DNA of 64,000 nt, taken from Diphasiastrum complanatum (taxonomy: Eukaryota; Streptophyta; Lycopodiopsida; Lycopodiales; Lycopodiaceae). The notes under the pieces were generated by a model, which worked only from the letters and a program-made list of their open reading frames with translations, searched no databases and was not told the DNA's origin. Of this stretch, positions 1-11,294 are shown piece after piece (position 1 is the stretch's first letter; each line of letters begins with the position of its first letter). The stretch covers positions 8,026,472 to 8,090,471 of the forward strand of contig CM055107.1 in the NCBI GenBank assembly GCA_029204225.1, in the 5' to 3' direction. Position numbers and translations under genes: made by a program.

Positions 1-2785
1 GCCTATTCTTTTTGAGATAAGCTCTTTTAGCCTTCTCATGAAGGCTATACGTTGTATTAATTTGTATACCTGACAAAGGATGTATGGCCATTGTTGAGGT
101 CTTACAATCAGCTTCAGCATGTAGATGATGTACAAATGAGTACTGGCTTTATAAGTTTTTTCAGGTACGTGAAGAGGCTGTAAATATTGGCAAACTTTTG
201 TTTTTCGATGGGCCTTTTGGTTTTTTCAAGCAATGTTATTAGTCCAGTTAGCTATTGAACTTATTTCGGGTTTGATTTTTTTTGGTAAAAAGACATTTTT
301 AGCTTTTGGAGAAGTTGGGATTTTGTTTAAATATGGTGGCTACTCTACGATATTTCAACAACTCCTGCAAGTTGAAGTGAAAAACAGACAGATAAATCAG
401 CTGTCCTTCTCTGCTTCTAGCCTGTGAACACAATCCTTTGCTACCAGTGTGGATTTATCACTTTTAATAGATGGAGATCATACTACCACAAGTTTGAAAT
501 TAACTTCCCTTCGGAATTCAGAGAACATTAATATGGTATGCAACATATTTGTTTTTAGTCTATCAGTTTCCAAATGTATTGCCTTATAGCAGCAACAATT
601 TTGGGTAATATGCATTTTAATTAGTACAGACCAGTTTGTATGGAAGAGTGGGCTTGTAAAAACTTTCTGATTTTGAGTATACAACCTTTAGTAAGTGGTC
701 TGTGTCATCATGCAGAAATGTGAACGAAGTTTGTATGAGGATACATATTTTTTGCATATGCTGAAAGGTTGTTGAAAATGATAAAGTAGCTTTTGTTAAC
801 ATGGAGAATCTACTGAATTTTCAAATCAACAAACTTTTTTGAACTAACTAGAAATGAAATGCATTTTTTTACCATGCAGCACTATTGAGTAGAAACTGAA
901 GATATTGTGACACATCTCTGTGCGTCCTACATAATTAAGGATGTATAGCATATGGTGCATGCTATGTAAAATAGAGCCAACAGTCTAAGAATATGAAATC
1001 ACTTAATTGATGGTAGTATTCTTTGTTCTTTTATAATGTTTAGTATGTCGTAAAATGATCATGATAGGTTGGTGGACGGGATACTAGTGATAAAGTGTAT
1101 TTTCCAGGCAGCTGTTTGGGTTTTTCTTTCTACCAACTTACCTGCCATTATATTAGCTTCTGCATGAACTTCTATATAGGATGATAAGGATAACCATTGT
1201 GTTTGACTTCTGGAGTACTATTTGGCCGATGACAGTCAGTCTAGCCAACAAAGCATAGATGTTTGAACTGTGGACATGTTGTGTTGGGATGGTGTTTTGA
1301 CATGTTGGTTCCCGAATGTGCTGTGTTTCAGAATTATGAAATGCAGTTGAGAAATCTATTTTGGATCTGTATAAAATTTGGCCATCCTGTTATTGTACAG
1401 TATATCATCTAAAAAGGTATTGTTAAAACTCTTATAAAGTTGATGATATGGTTTAGGATTTGGGGTCGAATGTTTCATCTCTCTATAATCTTGACAATTA
1501 TCTAAATTTCACAGAAAAATGCCGAGTAGAAGGTATCTTGAAACAAGGTCAAAATCATATAGGATTTCAGGTAGCATACTTAAAAATTCTAGGATACTAC
1601 TGATCATAATGTTGAAGCACAATGTTGGTGGAGATTTTTAAATTCTATAAACATTTCAAGAATGCAATATGTAGCCTCTAAGGTTATTACAAGGAACTAT
1701 GGATGGGATTGGTTGCAATGCAAGTCTTTGGTAGGACCAATGGATTGGCATGCAAAAAAACAATTGATGATATCATGAGGATAGCATATGCTCACATCGA
1801 AGATAGGTGGCCCATATTTTGAGAGGAGTCCATAAATTTGAAGTGGGATTGGTCATGCATGGTATGCATCCTCATGGCCACCAATTTACAAGTATAACAA
1901 TATGACTGGTGTTAATCATGATTTACTAAATACCCCCATAGATTGTAATGCCTTTTACTTGTCCTCGGAATTGTAGGTTGTTGTAAGAAAATGGATGTTG
2001 ATTTAGAACCTCTTGTCGAGTAAATGATTTGGAGAGGACTTCATGTTTGATTGATGCTCGTGCATTTGAATAAAAAGGAATTTGATGTGCATGATGTGTG
2101 ATTATGTAGGATTTGGAGATTAGTGTTTTCATGACTTCAAGATACCATACATGTAATTTATGTGGAAGTGAACTCTTGACATGTTATGCAAAAAAGATCA
2201 AGAAGATACTTCTCACAAATATCTTACTAGTGGTCATACTCTTTTCAAAACACAATTTTGTCAAACATGAGACAAGTTGGAGGCTTGTTCTCTACCACAG
2301 GATTGACGAGTTTTGATTAGGTTAAAAAGTGGAACAATGTCTTTGAGGACTCTTTACCAATTCCAAACATGAAGAGGCTATCCATAATTTATTGTTTTCC
2401 ATATTAGATGGAGCTTTAAATTAGTCGATTTTTTGAACCGATGCACATTAAAATGTTTTGGAGTCTTTATGACAACACTCCAATTGTGGAAATTGTGTAT
2501 GCAACATGTACTTGAGGAATTGAGAGAAATGAGACACATTCTCTCACAAGTCTAGGCCAAGCGTTGCAAATCCTCCATGGATTTTTTCAAAGGAGCAAAA
2601 TTGATGTGTCAAGGATGTGATTCAATATATGTGACTATCAATAGGTTACACAAGTACATATTGGCATTCATTGCATACCACAAGAGGTATGTTTCAAAAT
2701 CCCATGATTGGCACAACATGTTACAACAAGTACTATTGCCTTGAAAAAAACATTAGAAACCATTATATTATTGAATAAAATGATT
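1..2785. other. Gene-free stretch
   Basis: No coding region, LTR end, primer-binding site or tandem array is recognisable here. The short open frames (all under about 70 codons) show no family motif. The composition is AT-rich with many T runs, as in plant introns or old intergenic DNA. Confidence 0.6.
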
Positions 2786-3397
2786 TTAATTTATGTGTTC
2801 ATTTGTGTGGCATTTACTCGATTGAAAAAGAATCCGAGTCTGCTTTCCAAGGATGCAGCTATGACAGACAGGGAGGTCGACTTCATCGACTTGATAGTCA
2901 AGATCAAGTCCTAGAGATCGTTTAGACATGTATGAAACATATGTATGATTCAAGTGTCCGAATCGATGATGCCGTGGTAATGCTTTATTGACAAGAACAG
3001 ATGTTTTCAAGACTTGACTAGTATCAGAATAACAATGTGCCAGTCTATATATGTTTCCATGCCTCTTGCCGGGCTCAAGGATCTTACTTGTCCTATCAAT
3101 AATTTGGCATTGATCAGACTCGAACTCTACCTTATGACCTAAATAAGTGATTCTACTTACTAATAGCATATTTGTAGAAAGTTTAGGAACATACAAACCA
3201 TTTGATAGTAGTTTGAATTGATCATGCTGGAACTTCAATCTCACAGTACCTTCACCTCCGACAGTGTGAGTGCTATCGTCGCCACAATGAACGTACCTTG
3301 TTGTATTGTAAGACGTGTAGGAGTGAAAATGCTCCTGATGATTGGTCATATGTTGAGTAGCTCCAGAATCCAGAAACCCCCAAGCTTACAATCCAAA
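2786..3397 (-). pseudogene. Ty1/copia pol fragment: protease end and GAG-pre-integrase
   Basis: Read on the minus strand, the fragment starts with the aspartic protease active-site context (W-G-F-L-DSGA-T-QHM) at about 3395-3350. It continues through the protease C-terminal part (LYVPKLSTNMLLVS) into the GAG-pre-integrase zinc-binding region (HHRFGHLNH, then CHSCILGK). These are Ty1/copia signatures; the protease processes Gag-Pol and the zinc module belongs to integrase. No gag, RT or RNase H of this copy is present and no LTR was found beside it. It is a truncated relic. The frame is open for about 200 codons, extending upstream of the first methionine. At its right edge it abuts an unrelated plus-strand gag fragment at about 3398. 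Confidence 0.8.
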
Positions 3398-3398
3398 C

Positions 3399-3824
3399 CA
3401 AGCTGTCTTTGCCACACATCAACTACCCGCAATACGAGGATGTTTTATCTGTGCAGGTAAACATCGTGGTATTCGCTGCCTAGATAAACTCCGCTTTCCT
3501 CCAGCTTGTGAAAATTGTGGTATTGAACATCACGTAAAGGACTGCCCATCCCGATCTAAGCCAACTGCTCTTGTCTGTTTAGTGCAAGTAGAAACCTTAC
3601 CCATCAAAACACATCCTGCTTGGGTCTTGACTCGGGCACAAATCCAACGCCAAGCCCCTACACTTGCACCCAGCAAAACTCAACCACAGGCTATTCCTCC
3701 AAGTGAATATTCAAACCCGATAGTTTACCCTCACCCATCTAAAGATATTCGGCTGCATCATCAGTATCGCCAGCAAATCCGCAATTCTGACCAACAATCT
3801 TCCACTTCCCATGAGGCGGCCTAG
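3399..3824 (+). pseudogene. Gag C-terminal fragment with two zinc knuckles (Ty3/gypsy-like)
   Basis: An open frame on the plus strand encodes two successive CX2CX3HX4C knuckles: CFICAGKHRGIRC from 3441 and CENCGIEHHVKDC shortly after it. A basic, Pro/Gln/Ser-rich tail follows and ends at a TAG at 3822-3824. This spacing, one residue shorter than the classical CX2CX4HX4C knuckle, is common in plant Ty3/gypsy Gag nucleocapsid, which binds element RNA. The N-terminal capsid part is missing and no start codon belongs to the fragment. Its stop overlaps the stop of the convergent minus-strand ORF. A host CCHC protein fragment cannot be excluded, but the transposon-only setting favours Gag. Confidence 0.55.
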
Positions 3825-4992
3825 GCAGCTGTGATGGGAATGGTAGTCCCAATGGTCACAGACTGTCCTTGATTGGAAATAGAGGTGAGGGAAGCATCAG
3901 AGGCTGGGGGAATGGGAAGTTTAGTGCGAACAACAGTAGAGGGTGGAAGCGCAGTTGACGATGTATGCCTAGTGCGACGTCGTGATGCGGAAGGCGAGTC
4001 AAGAATGATAATCTTGCTGCGTGGATGACGACGACTATGAGAACTCGAGGCGTGGTGAGACGACTCGGTCGGTGCTTCTTCGTAGACCGAAAGCATAGAA
4101 TCTAGGTGGAAACCATGGATTTTGTTTTCTAGGTGAGAAGCGGCTAGAAGGGACAATAAAGAGCCAGCAACAAACTGTTGCTTAGTATTGCCCTTAATAA
4201 CTCGTTTGAGCTCACTAGAAACAGTCTTGAACCAATTATATGGTTCAAGAGGGGCTTTGGCCAACTTGGTGTGGGACTCCACTATCCTATGGAGGATTTG
4301 TGACCTGATGCGATCTTTCTTGAGGTTGCCAACCATTAGGAAGTTGTTCAGTAGCTGGGCAGCAGCGTGTATTGAAGGCTCAGTGATGGCTTCCAAAAGG
4401 TATCCATCATTGGTCCAGTGCAAATCATTGGTGAGGTCAATGTATGGCTTGATGGCCTGTTTTGCCTGCTTGTGATTGGGTGAGGCTTGTGTACCGGATG
4501 CTATACCTATGGCAGTGACGCGCACCTTGTGTGTGGCTCCCTGGAAAGTGATATGAAATTTGGATTTCTCTTCCTTCCACATACTGAAGGCAAGAGTGAT
4601 GAAATCCATGTTGATTCGACCAAAAAAGACTCTTTCATGAATACCCATTGCAGAGGCTCCACAAGGGTCATCCACTGAGTGACCATGCTTGTGCTAGGAA
4701 GGATCATGATGTCCGTTGCAAATGGGACATCACGATGGATAGTATAGCGTGGAGACTGGGAAGTATTGGTAGAAGACATGATGAGCAAAAAGGAAATGTA
4801 AGACGCGTGAAAGTGTATTAGAAAGCAAGCCAGGAAGTTTGGAAGGCTTTGGTTGCGGGAAAAATTTGCAAGAGCTTCGCTAGCACAAGTGAGGAATGAA
4901 TCAAATTCAGCCAACTTATAGGTGAATTTGGTGGGTCCATTACACTGAATACTAGTTTGGCTGATCAGTTCTGAACAAAAATTTGCAGGCAT
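3821..4992 (-). pseudogene. Post-integrase ORF, copy 1 (unknown function, env position)
   Basis: This minus-strand coding region lies downstream of the gypsy integrase at 5572-6700, where plant OTA-type gypsy elements may carry an extra (sometimes env-like) ORF. It is split over two frames: an upstream frame (4992 to about 4600) and a downstream frame of 284 codons (4675-3821), so a frameshift lies near 4600-4680. The second copy at 23352-26079 aligns along its length: shared blocks are AEF-SF-ASEAL near the start, INMDF...EEK, TYKVR/THKVR, ITEP-I--A--LLNNF, VES, PYNW and KIHGF/KVHGF. The C-terminus is basic and Ser/Pro-rich. I recognise no domain, signal peptide or transmembrane segment. Conservation in two gypsy remnants argues for a real element gene; the env assignment rests on position only. 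Confidence 0.55.
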
Positions 4993-5570
4993 GTACAGTA
5001 CTGTGAAATTAGGCTATAAAACTCTTGGCGAAGGTTTATGGGGATCTGAACCTATCAGGCGAACGTTTTTTAGACAAGGTCCTTTCCCCAGATACTGTCA
5101 TAAATGTTTTTTTTTACAATCTGAATTTATGAAAAACCTAATTTGAACATTTTAAGATAATCTAGCAGGTCGACGAAGGTTCATAATGAGGTTAAGATGC
5201 TCGGTGAAGGTTCCCAAAATGGCATATCACTGAATCTTTGTCTAACTCAAAAACTGGATTTTTTCTTGACAAGAACCTTCGCCCACCTCAAATTAGATAA
5301 ATCTAGAGTGGATGTACAGTCTGAGAGCTCAGCGAAGGTTTCTAGTACTATATAGGCCATATATGACCAAAACAGTGATTTTCTAAGTCATTTTTCATCA
5401 AAAAATATTGTGCTTCATGTTCTCCATGCTGATGACTTTCTGACTTTTGCTCATCAGTCTTTTCTCAATTTTTGCATTTTTTTTTAACTGTCTTTTTCTA
5501 AAAAAACTCGGCAATTTAAGTACTGAAAACAAAAAATTGAAAAACAAGGAAAATTAAAAAAACCATTGAG
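4993..5570 (-). repeat. Spacer between integrase and post-integrase ORF with GCGAAGGTT repeats
   Basis: This non-coding spacer has recurring variants of GCGAAGGTT(T/C): near 5027, 5056, 5174, 5205 and 5333, plus an inverted one near 5276. The equivalent spacer of the other gypsy remnant (26080-26890) has GCGAGGGTT variants, so the repeat belongs to the element family. Confidence 0.5.
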
Positions 5571-5571
5571 A

Positions 5572-6700
5572 TCAGGCTTGCTGAACTGGCGGAGCAGGCT
5601 GCCAAAATTTGCGTAATCGACTGCCATTCACCGAAGTATCAAATCGTTTTCCATCCAAGTGCTCAAGAATCACTGCGCCATAGTTCAAGATTTCCTTCAC
5701 TTTATATGGGCCTTCACCGGTAAACTTCAACTTGCCCTTGATCAGCTTGGTTTTGTACATCAATGCAAGATCTCTTGCTTTCAGATCTTTTTTGTGCAAT
5801 CGACGATCATGCCATGCCTTGCGGCGGGCTTTCTCTGCTGCTAAGGCATGAACTGCCATCAATCGGGTTTCACATAATTTGTGCAACCCTTCATGACGAA
5901 GTTGTAAAGACTTATCATCATTTAATCGTTCCGTTGCTGCTATGCCTAAGGATGGGATTAAAAATTCAATCGGCATGACAACATCTTGACCATAAACCAG
6001 TTGAAAAGGTGTTTGATTTGTACTATTTTTGTAAGCGGTTCTGAATGCCCATAACGTTGCATATAGTTTATGTTTCCAATCAGACCGACACGCTTCAACT
6101 GTCTTTGTCATAATGGTGCAGAGAATCTTATTAGAAGATTCAGCTTGGCCATTCCTTATGGGATAGTAGGGAGTACTAAATATGTGTATAACAAAAGAAT
6201 CTTCCAGTAAACACTTTATTGTTTGATTAACAAAGTGTGTACCAGGCCTGGTCATTGACAATCTCGATCGGACATCCAAATCTGATTATAATATTTTCAT
6301 ATAATAACTTGGCCGTAGATTTTGCATCAGCAACTTTGACAGCTTTGGCTTCAACCCACTTGGTCATATAATCAGTTGCGACGATAATGTATTGAGCTTT
6401 AGATCCTTGCGCGGCAGGGTGAATAGGTCCAACATAATCCAGTCCCCATTTTTCAAATGGCGCTTGTGATAAACCGGATGCAAGGGTTTATAGTTCTAGC
6501 GAGTAGGTCGTCGTGCTCGCTGGCAAACATCACATGTCTGAATAAAATTTTATGTGTCCTTATGAAGCATAGGCCACCAACAACCTGATTGCAAAATTTT
6601 GCAAACAGTAATATCTATAGAGAAGTGTCCTCCACCCATGCCATCATGTGAAAACATGATTAAATCTGGTACTTTATACGGTAAAACACATTTTCGTAAA
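5572..6700 (-). pseudogene. Ty3/gypsy integrase (non-chromodomain type), degenerate
   Basis: The C-terminal 235 codons (6279-5572) are open and carry the end of the integrase core with the catalytic glutamate (NGQAESSNK), the motif LWAFRTAYK, LVYG and a C-terminal GKLKFTGEGPYKV block. Upstream, 6280-6700 still encodes recognisable zinc-finger and core pieces (CWWPMLHK, CDVC, TKW), but in several frames with stops. Integrase inserts the element cDNA into nuclear DNA. There is no chromodomain after the GPY-like block, which separates this from the chromovirus fragment at 27514-28300 and fits plant OTA-type (Athila/Tat-like) elements. Reverse transcriptase is missing upstream, where the element is truncated at about 7365. 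Confidence 0.8.
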
Positions 6701-7365
6701 ATATTATCTGATTCACGACGATACAATTGTCCTGCAATTAATTGATAAAAATTGAGTCTTACGAATCAATTGTCTCTTCTGTACTTTTGTCAAGGAGTCA
6801 TTCAGTTGTCCTAGCATCAGGCACTCAACAATATCCGCTGCCCATTCCGGTACTACTTCAACATAGAACAATGCAGCATCTGGCAGTTCATCATCCACTT
6901 CAGTGTTAATTGGTGCAGATTCAATTCGTGAAACATGATCAACTAGATAATGTTGCTTCCTCTTTTGAACCACAATTCGAAAGTCAAATTCAGTCAATAA
7001 CAATAACCATCTTGCAATACGTCCAGTATTGCATGTCTTGTTTACCAAGTAAAGTAACGGTTGATGATCCGTATAAAATGCAAAGTGCGTTTCCATGAGG
7101 TAGTGACGAAATTTTCGAACAGAAAAAATCATGGCTAACGCCTCACGCTTTGTTGTTGAATAATTCTTCTCCGGATATGTAAGTTGTCTGATTGCAAATC
7201 GTATGGGATAATCCTTCTTATAGTCACCTAGCTGCGTCAAAACTGATCCAATGGCGTATTTTGAGGCATCCGTATGATTATGAAATTCTATTGTCCAATC
7301 TGGAGAACGCAGTATTGGTGCTGAAGTTAATGCTTTTTTTAACTTTTCAAAGGCTTCTCAATGAA
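6701..7365 (-). pseudogene. Ty3/gypsy RNase H with end of reverse transcriptase
   Basis: On the minus strand the region reads from the RT/RNase H linker (EAFEKLKKALTSAPIL, then TDASKYAIGSVLTQ) into RNase H: YS-TKREALAMIFSVRKFRHYL and the TDHQPLLYL block, then the connection towards integrase. RNase H removes the RNA strand during reverse transcription. One stop interrupts the linker near 7357, and the similarity ends about 7365, where sequence with short ATGCTAAGCAT repeats begins. It belongs with the integrase at 5572-6700. Confidence 0.8.
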
Positions 7366-7580
7366 TCCTTGAGATCATTTTTTATTTTGTTTAGAGACAT
7401 GGTATTTATTTCACCCATGCTTAGCATAGGTGCTTAGTGATTGTTTCTTTTCTATATTCTATGTCTCCTATGCTAAGCATAGCTTTTTCTTTATTTAATT
7501 ATTTTTTTTGATAAGTTAAGTCTCCTATTCTATTTTATATTTTTTGTCTCCATGCTAAGCATAGCTTTTTCCTTTTTAGT
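7366..7580 (+). other. Probable intron or flank with ATGCTAAGCAT repeats
   Basis: A T-rich stretch has three near-identical short palindromes of the type ATGCTWAGCAT (near 7418, 7470 and 7551). It ends in a polypyrimidine tract and AG (TTTTTCCTTTTTAG, ending about 7580), which looks like the 3' splice site of the exon that follows. Confidence 0.35.
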
Positions 7581-8383
7581 CTCCCAAAGACAAAAAAAAC
7601 AAAGTCCTTCCAGAGCAATTCAAGAGACATATTCTGAAGGCAAAAGCAGAAAAAAGGGACAAGAAGAGATTGGCACGGGGTGAGACCATTGCAGAGGAGG
7701 ATCTATTAGAGACCTACCTTCCCAAAAGTGTCGATGATCAACCATGCTTTTACTCTGTTGAGGAGGGCGATTGCAGAGAAATTTCAAAATTTGAAAACAA
7801 AAGACCTTATTCTCTCTGTATCGCTGATATACCATATGGATTTCAAATGAAGGAATCATTAAATGATGATTCTCCTTTCAAATTCACTGAAATCCATAGT
7901 TTTATACAGGGCTTTCTTGAAGTCACAACTTCTCCAATTTGGAGAGTTGTTATTTTTCATTCTTCTTGGCAGTCAGCATCAGTATAGAAAGCTCTACTAA
8001 CTTTCTGTAATGCAGGAATAGAGAATGTTGTGTGGTAAGTTTTTAAGTTCTTGAATTATTAATTCGTATTTTAATTCATATTTTTATTTTAAAGTTAAAA
8101 TTTTAAACTTATTTTACTTGTAATATTCCATGTCAGGTACAAGTCCAATGTTAGGAACTCGGGAGGAGCTCGACTGTGCAATGAAATAGAATACATAACT
8201 ATCGGTTATTATTCTTTGGATGACAAACGCTCAATGCTTCATTACAACCCTTCCGGATTGACAAGTTTTGGAAACTTGTTCTAGTATCCAACTATGACGA
8301 AGAAATTAAAAATTCCAATGACGGGTTCCGTGGCTTGTCCCTACCAAAAGTCACAACAATTAATTAATCATAGACTCAAGTAG
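7581..8383 (+). pseudogene. DNA amino-methyltransferase-like gene fragment (beta class), two exons
   Basis: Exon 7581-8034 and exon 8137-8383 are joined by a 102-nt GT-AG intron (GTAAGT at 8035, TGTCAG at 8131-8136) that keeps the frame across a conserved-looking VVWYKSN. The order of motifs fits beta-class N4-cytosine/N6-adenine methyltransferases: a DPPY-like motif ADIPYG at 7823-7840, a W-R-V-V-I-F strand, VVWYK followed by an E-Y-I-T-I-G block, then a T-x-KP-like PYQK...QLI near 8338-8360. Such enzymes methylate exocyclic amino groups of DNA bases with S-adenosylmethionine. Two in-frame stops (about 7985 and 8282) and the lack of the SAM-binding FxG motif downstream make it a pseudogene or captured fragment. 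The intron and upstream splice-like site argue for origin from a spliced nuclear gene. The family call is by motif pattern only. Confidence 0.5.
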
Positions 8384-9008
8384 CAAGATCTAAGTGATCT
8401 TGATTCAAAAGAACTATCTGGAAGGATTCTACAAAAAATAACTCACACTTGATGGAAATAATTTGATTCTAGAAGTTCACAAAGGCTTCACTTGATTTGA
8501 ATGACTCAAAATAGACTTCTAGTCTTGGCCCTCTCACCCTCTCACTAAGATTGAATGGAAGTATGATGAGTTTACTTCAAATCCTAATCAAATCAAATAA
8601 AAAATTGGATGATTTTGGCAAAACAACGACTCTCTTACACCCCTTCTTCTTGATGTCAATCCAAGAAGACTTGTAAAACCACTTTTAAGGAATTTTTCAT
8701 AGAACCTATTAATTGGATTTAATGATACAAAATCAAATCTCAATAATGGCTAATGATCTTTGATGCTTTCTCTTTGATTTGCATCATAAATCTCATCAAG
8801 ATGATGTCTAAAAACATTATGAGCATCTATTGAATAATGGAATATAAACACAAGTACAGCAGCTCCCCACACGTGCAGCACTATCTATTTAGACCTCGAA
8901 TTTTGAAGCAATCACTTAGTATAGGTTCGCCCTCTCGAAACTAGATTTTTAGCATCAAACTTGCTAAATTTGGAATTGGTTTTGATCAACAATTAAACTC
9001 TTGTACTT
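8384..9008. other. No gene seen; flank of an LTR element
   Basis: AT-rich sequence without coding content. It ends against a degenerate minus-strand primer-binding site at 9009-9021, so it is probably decayed leader sequence of an old minus-strand element. Confidence 0.4.
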
Positions 9009-9021
9009 GGCTCTAACACCA
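9009..9021 (-). promoter_or_regulatory. Degenerate primer-binding site (initiator Met tRNA type)
   Basis: The complement reads TGGTGTTAGAGCC, two changes from TGGTATCAGAGCC. The bases to its right begin TGTTAAAAG, i.e. an LTR ending in ...TTTTAACA when read on the minus strand. Confidence 0.5.
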
Positions 9022-10837
9022 TGTTAAAAGTACAATGTTTAGGAACCTAAATGGATTTACAAAATATCCTCAAGAGTGATTGGGTACTTGGTTAATCAAT
9101 CTATTGCAAAACTAGCACTCAAATCTTGATCTAGATTGGCAATTTTGATCTAAACAAGCAAGAACAATCAGTTATTGATCAAAATGACCCCACACTATAC
9201 AACGAGCCCACACATGTGAAGTTTGGATTGTAATATGGCCTACTAACAAAGAATCAACTTTACTAAGTTAATATTTCATTCACATCAAAAAATTCCAACA
9301 CAAATGGTGTAAAAGCTCCAAATTATCAATTGCTCCAAAATCATGATCTCCCACATTGATTGATTGATTTGCAAGTACAAAGAGAATGATATAAAAGGTT
9401 GATTCAGCAGGTATAGCATGTGTTCAAGTACCAAACAGTCATTAGGTTGACCTACTCAAGTCACTTTGACCTAACCATTAAGTATACCATCTATGGTAGT
9501 TAGATCAACACCAACTTCCTTGATTTTTGGAGGTAGCATTCTATGAAACTTGACCATACTTCTTATCTAAGTTCTCCTAAGATTTGGATCTAACCTACCT
9601 AGGCCTATTCTTCACATCTATGAGCAGAATACACACATTTGGGACCCGCCTATGTACAAATTTATAGGGTTTAATCAACCTAAAATTTTCCAATTTTGAC
9701 AATCTTTGACAAGTGAAGCACGACTCATAATTTGTGCCACTCATGAGAGGATTGGGGGTTGGCTGTCAACAATGGTCAATGAGACCTCAACCTGCTAACT
9801 AGTTACATGAATAGCCTTCTTGGTGGCCAACTTCTTTGTGTTGGAAAGAGGGAATGAAATGTCGATTCAGTAATTCGAAGTCTGTAAATGAACTATCGTT
9901 TGTAGTGGGACTGGACTTCTTTCCTAATACATGACTACGCCTATCAATAATTGAACAAAGCTATAATGACAGAAGTCACGTTCAATATTTTAGCAACTAA
10001 CTTTGAAATCATTAGCACTAAAGTGATTTTGTAGCCAAACAATGATGTATTGAATATTGCAACGTTGAAGCATTCAACAGATTGTTGAAAAGAGACGATA
10101 ATGCAATAATGACAAGTTGAAGCTTGTGAATGACTTATCGAGCACAACGGAATGAGCTTGCTTTCCTAATGCATGACTACACCTATGAATATTGAACTAA
10201 ACATAATGACAAGAGTCATGTTCCATCTTTTAGCAACTAACTTTGAGATCATTAGAGCTAAAGTGATTACGTAGCCAAACAATGAATTACTTGAACTATC
10301 AGACAAAAGTAGTATGAGATCACAGAGATTCTGACATAGTACTAAACACAATAAAAGATAGATTGATTCAGAAAAATGATGAACACAAGACAATTGTAAA
10401 AAGAAACTGCGTACTCTAAACTGTCTCTGAAACTCTATCTAATTTGCACTTCCACTGATAAGCAGTAAGCGCTAATAGCAAAACTCTAAAAGAACTCTAA
10501 AGAACTTTTCTAGAATGCTCAACAGTGTCCAAGCTTGAAAGCTTGAGAGAGCTGCTATGTTATTCAAACTAATAGAAGTATGATCAACTATTTATTTTAA
10601 GCAAATGCGGCTAGTCTAGTAGGCAGACAACTAATTAGGTCGTAGATCATAATGGCCAGTTGGCCATAGTGAGTTGGCATCTGTCCAGTTAGTACTTCCT
10701 GGAAATTCACTTGTGGAATCCACCTATGAGTGATTTTTGTGTACTTTTGTAGACTATGTAGAAACATGCATAAAACTACAAAGCTAGGTAATGTAGTGGA
10801 TGAAGATTAGAAACACGACCATCAGGTTAATAATCCA
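9022..10837 (-). repeat. Probable LTR sequence(s) of minus-strand copia elements
   Basis: The left edge is an LTR end next to the primer-binding site at 9009-9021. The right edge (10837) is an LTR start: read on the minus strand, a purine tract (AAGAGGGAG) is followed by TGTTGGATTATT directly after the RNase H gene. Whether this is one long LTR or two juxtaposed LTRs cannot be decided; no second copy lies in the window. A tandem duplication occupies 9921-10300. Confidence 0.4.
9921..10300. repeat. Tandem duplication, period about 241 bp
   Basis: The segments from 9921 and from 10162 share long blocks such as TAGCAACTAACTTTGA and GTAGCCAAACAATGA in the same order with scattered differences. 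The second unit is incomplete. Confidence 0.7.
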
Positions 10838-11294
10838 ACACTCCCTCTTAATCTAAATCCATGAATGCTTTGACCTTCAAACTTAGTTTTGCACAAAATT
10901 TGTGGTGTGCATCCAAGCTTAATGCTTTGATAAAAATATTTGTTGTCATATCGTGCATTCGGACAGTACTGCAAGTCAACCTCTTTGTCGAGAGCTTTGC
11001 TTTTGACATAGTGATACTTAATTTCAATGTGCTTACTTCTGGAACGAAATCTAGGGTTGGCTAAAAAGCAATGGCACTTTGATTATCACAAAACAGGATT
11101 GTCGGAGCATATTGATTCAGACTAATATCTGAAAGTAAGCTTCTCAACCATATTGCTTCCTTTGTAGCTTGAGAGGCTGCAATATACTTTGATTCAGTGG
11201 AAGATAGAGCTATCGAAGTTTGCTTTCGACTGTTCCATGAAATAGGACCATTGTTGAGGAAGAATGTAAATCCTGAAGTGAATTTACGAGTGTC
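10838..11294 (-). pseudogene. Copia family 4 RNase H, C-terminal part
   Basis: The minus-strand translation holds the copia RNase H end: GPISWNSRKQ, SIALSSTESKYIAASQATKEAIWLR, ILFCDNQSA and SRSKHIEIKYHYV. It continues without loss of frame from 14832 once the family-1 insertion (11295-14826) and one GTGTC repeat are removed: DASWARDVDT joins RKFTSGF. A purine-rich tract and a TG-starting LTR follow at 10837. This is the 3' end of a separate copia element that was the insertion target. Confidence 0.8.

Noticed and set aside
233..427. 64-codon open frame in the left flank
   Set aside because: Hydrophobic but without any family signature or neighbouring exon-like signals.
7670..7987. A free-standing 105-codon gene
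   Set aside because: The frame has no natural ATG at this place, continues upstream to a splice-acceptor-like AG, and continues after its stop across an intron; it is an exon of a larger broken gene.
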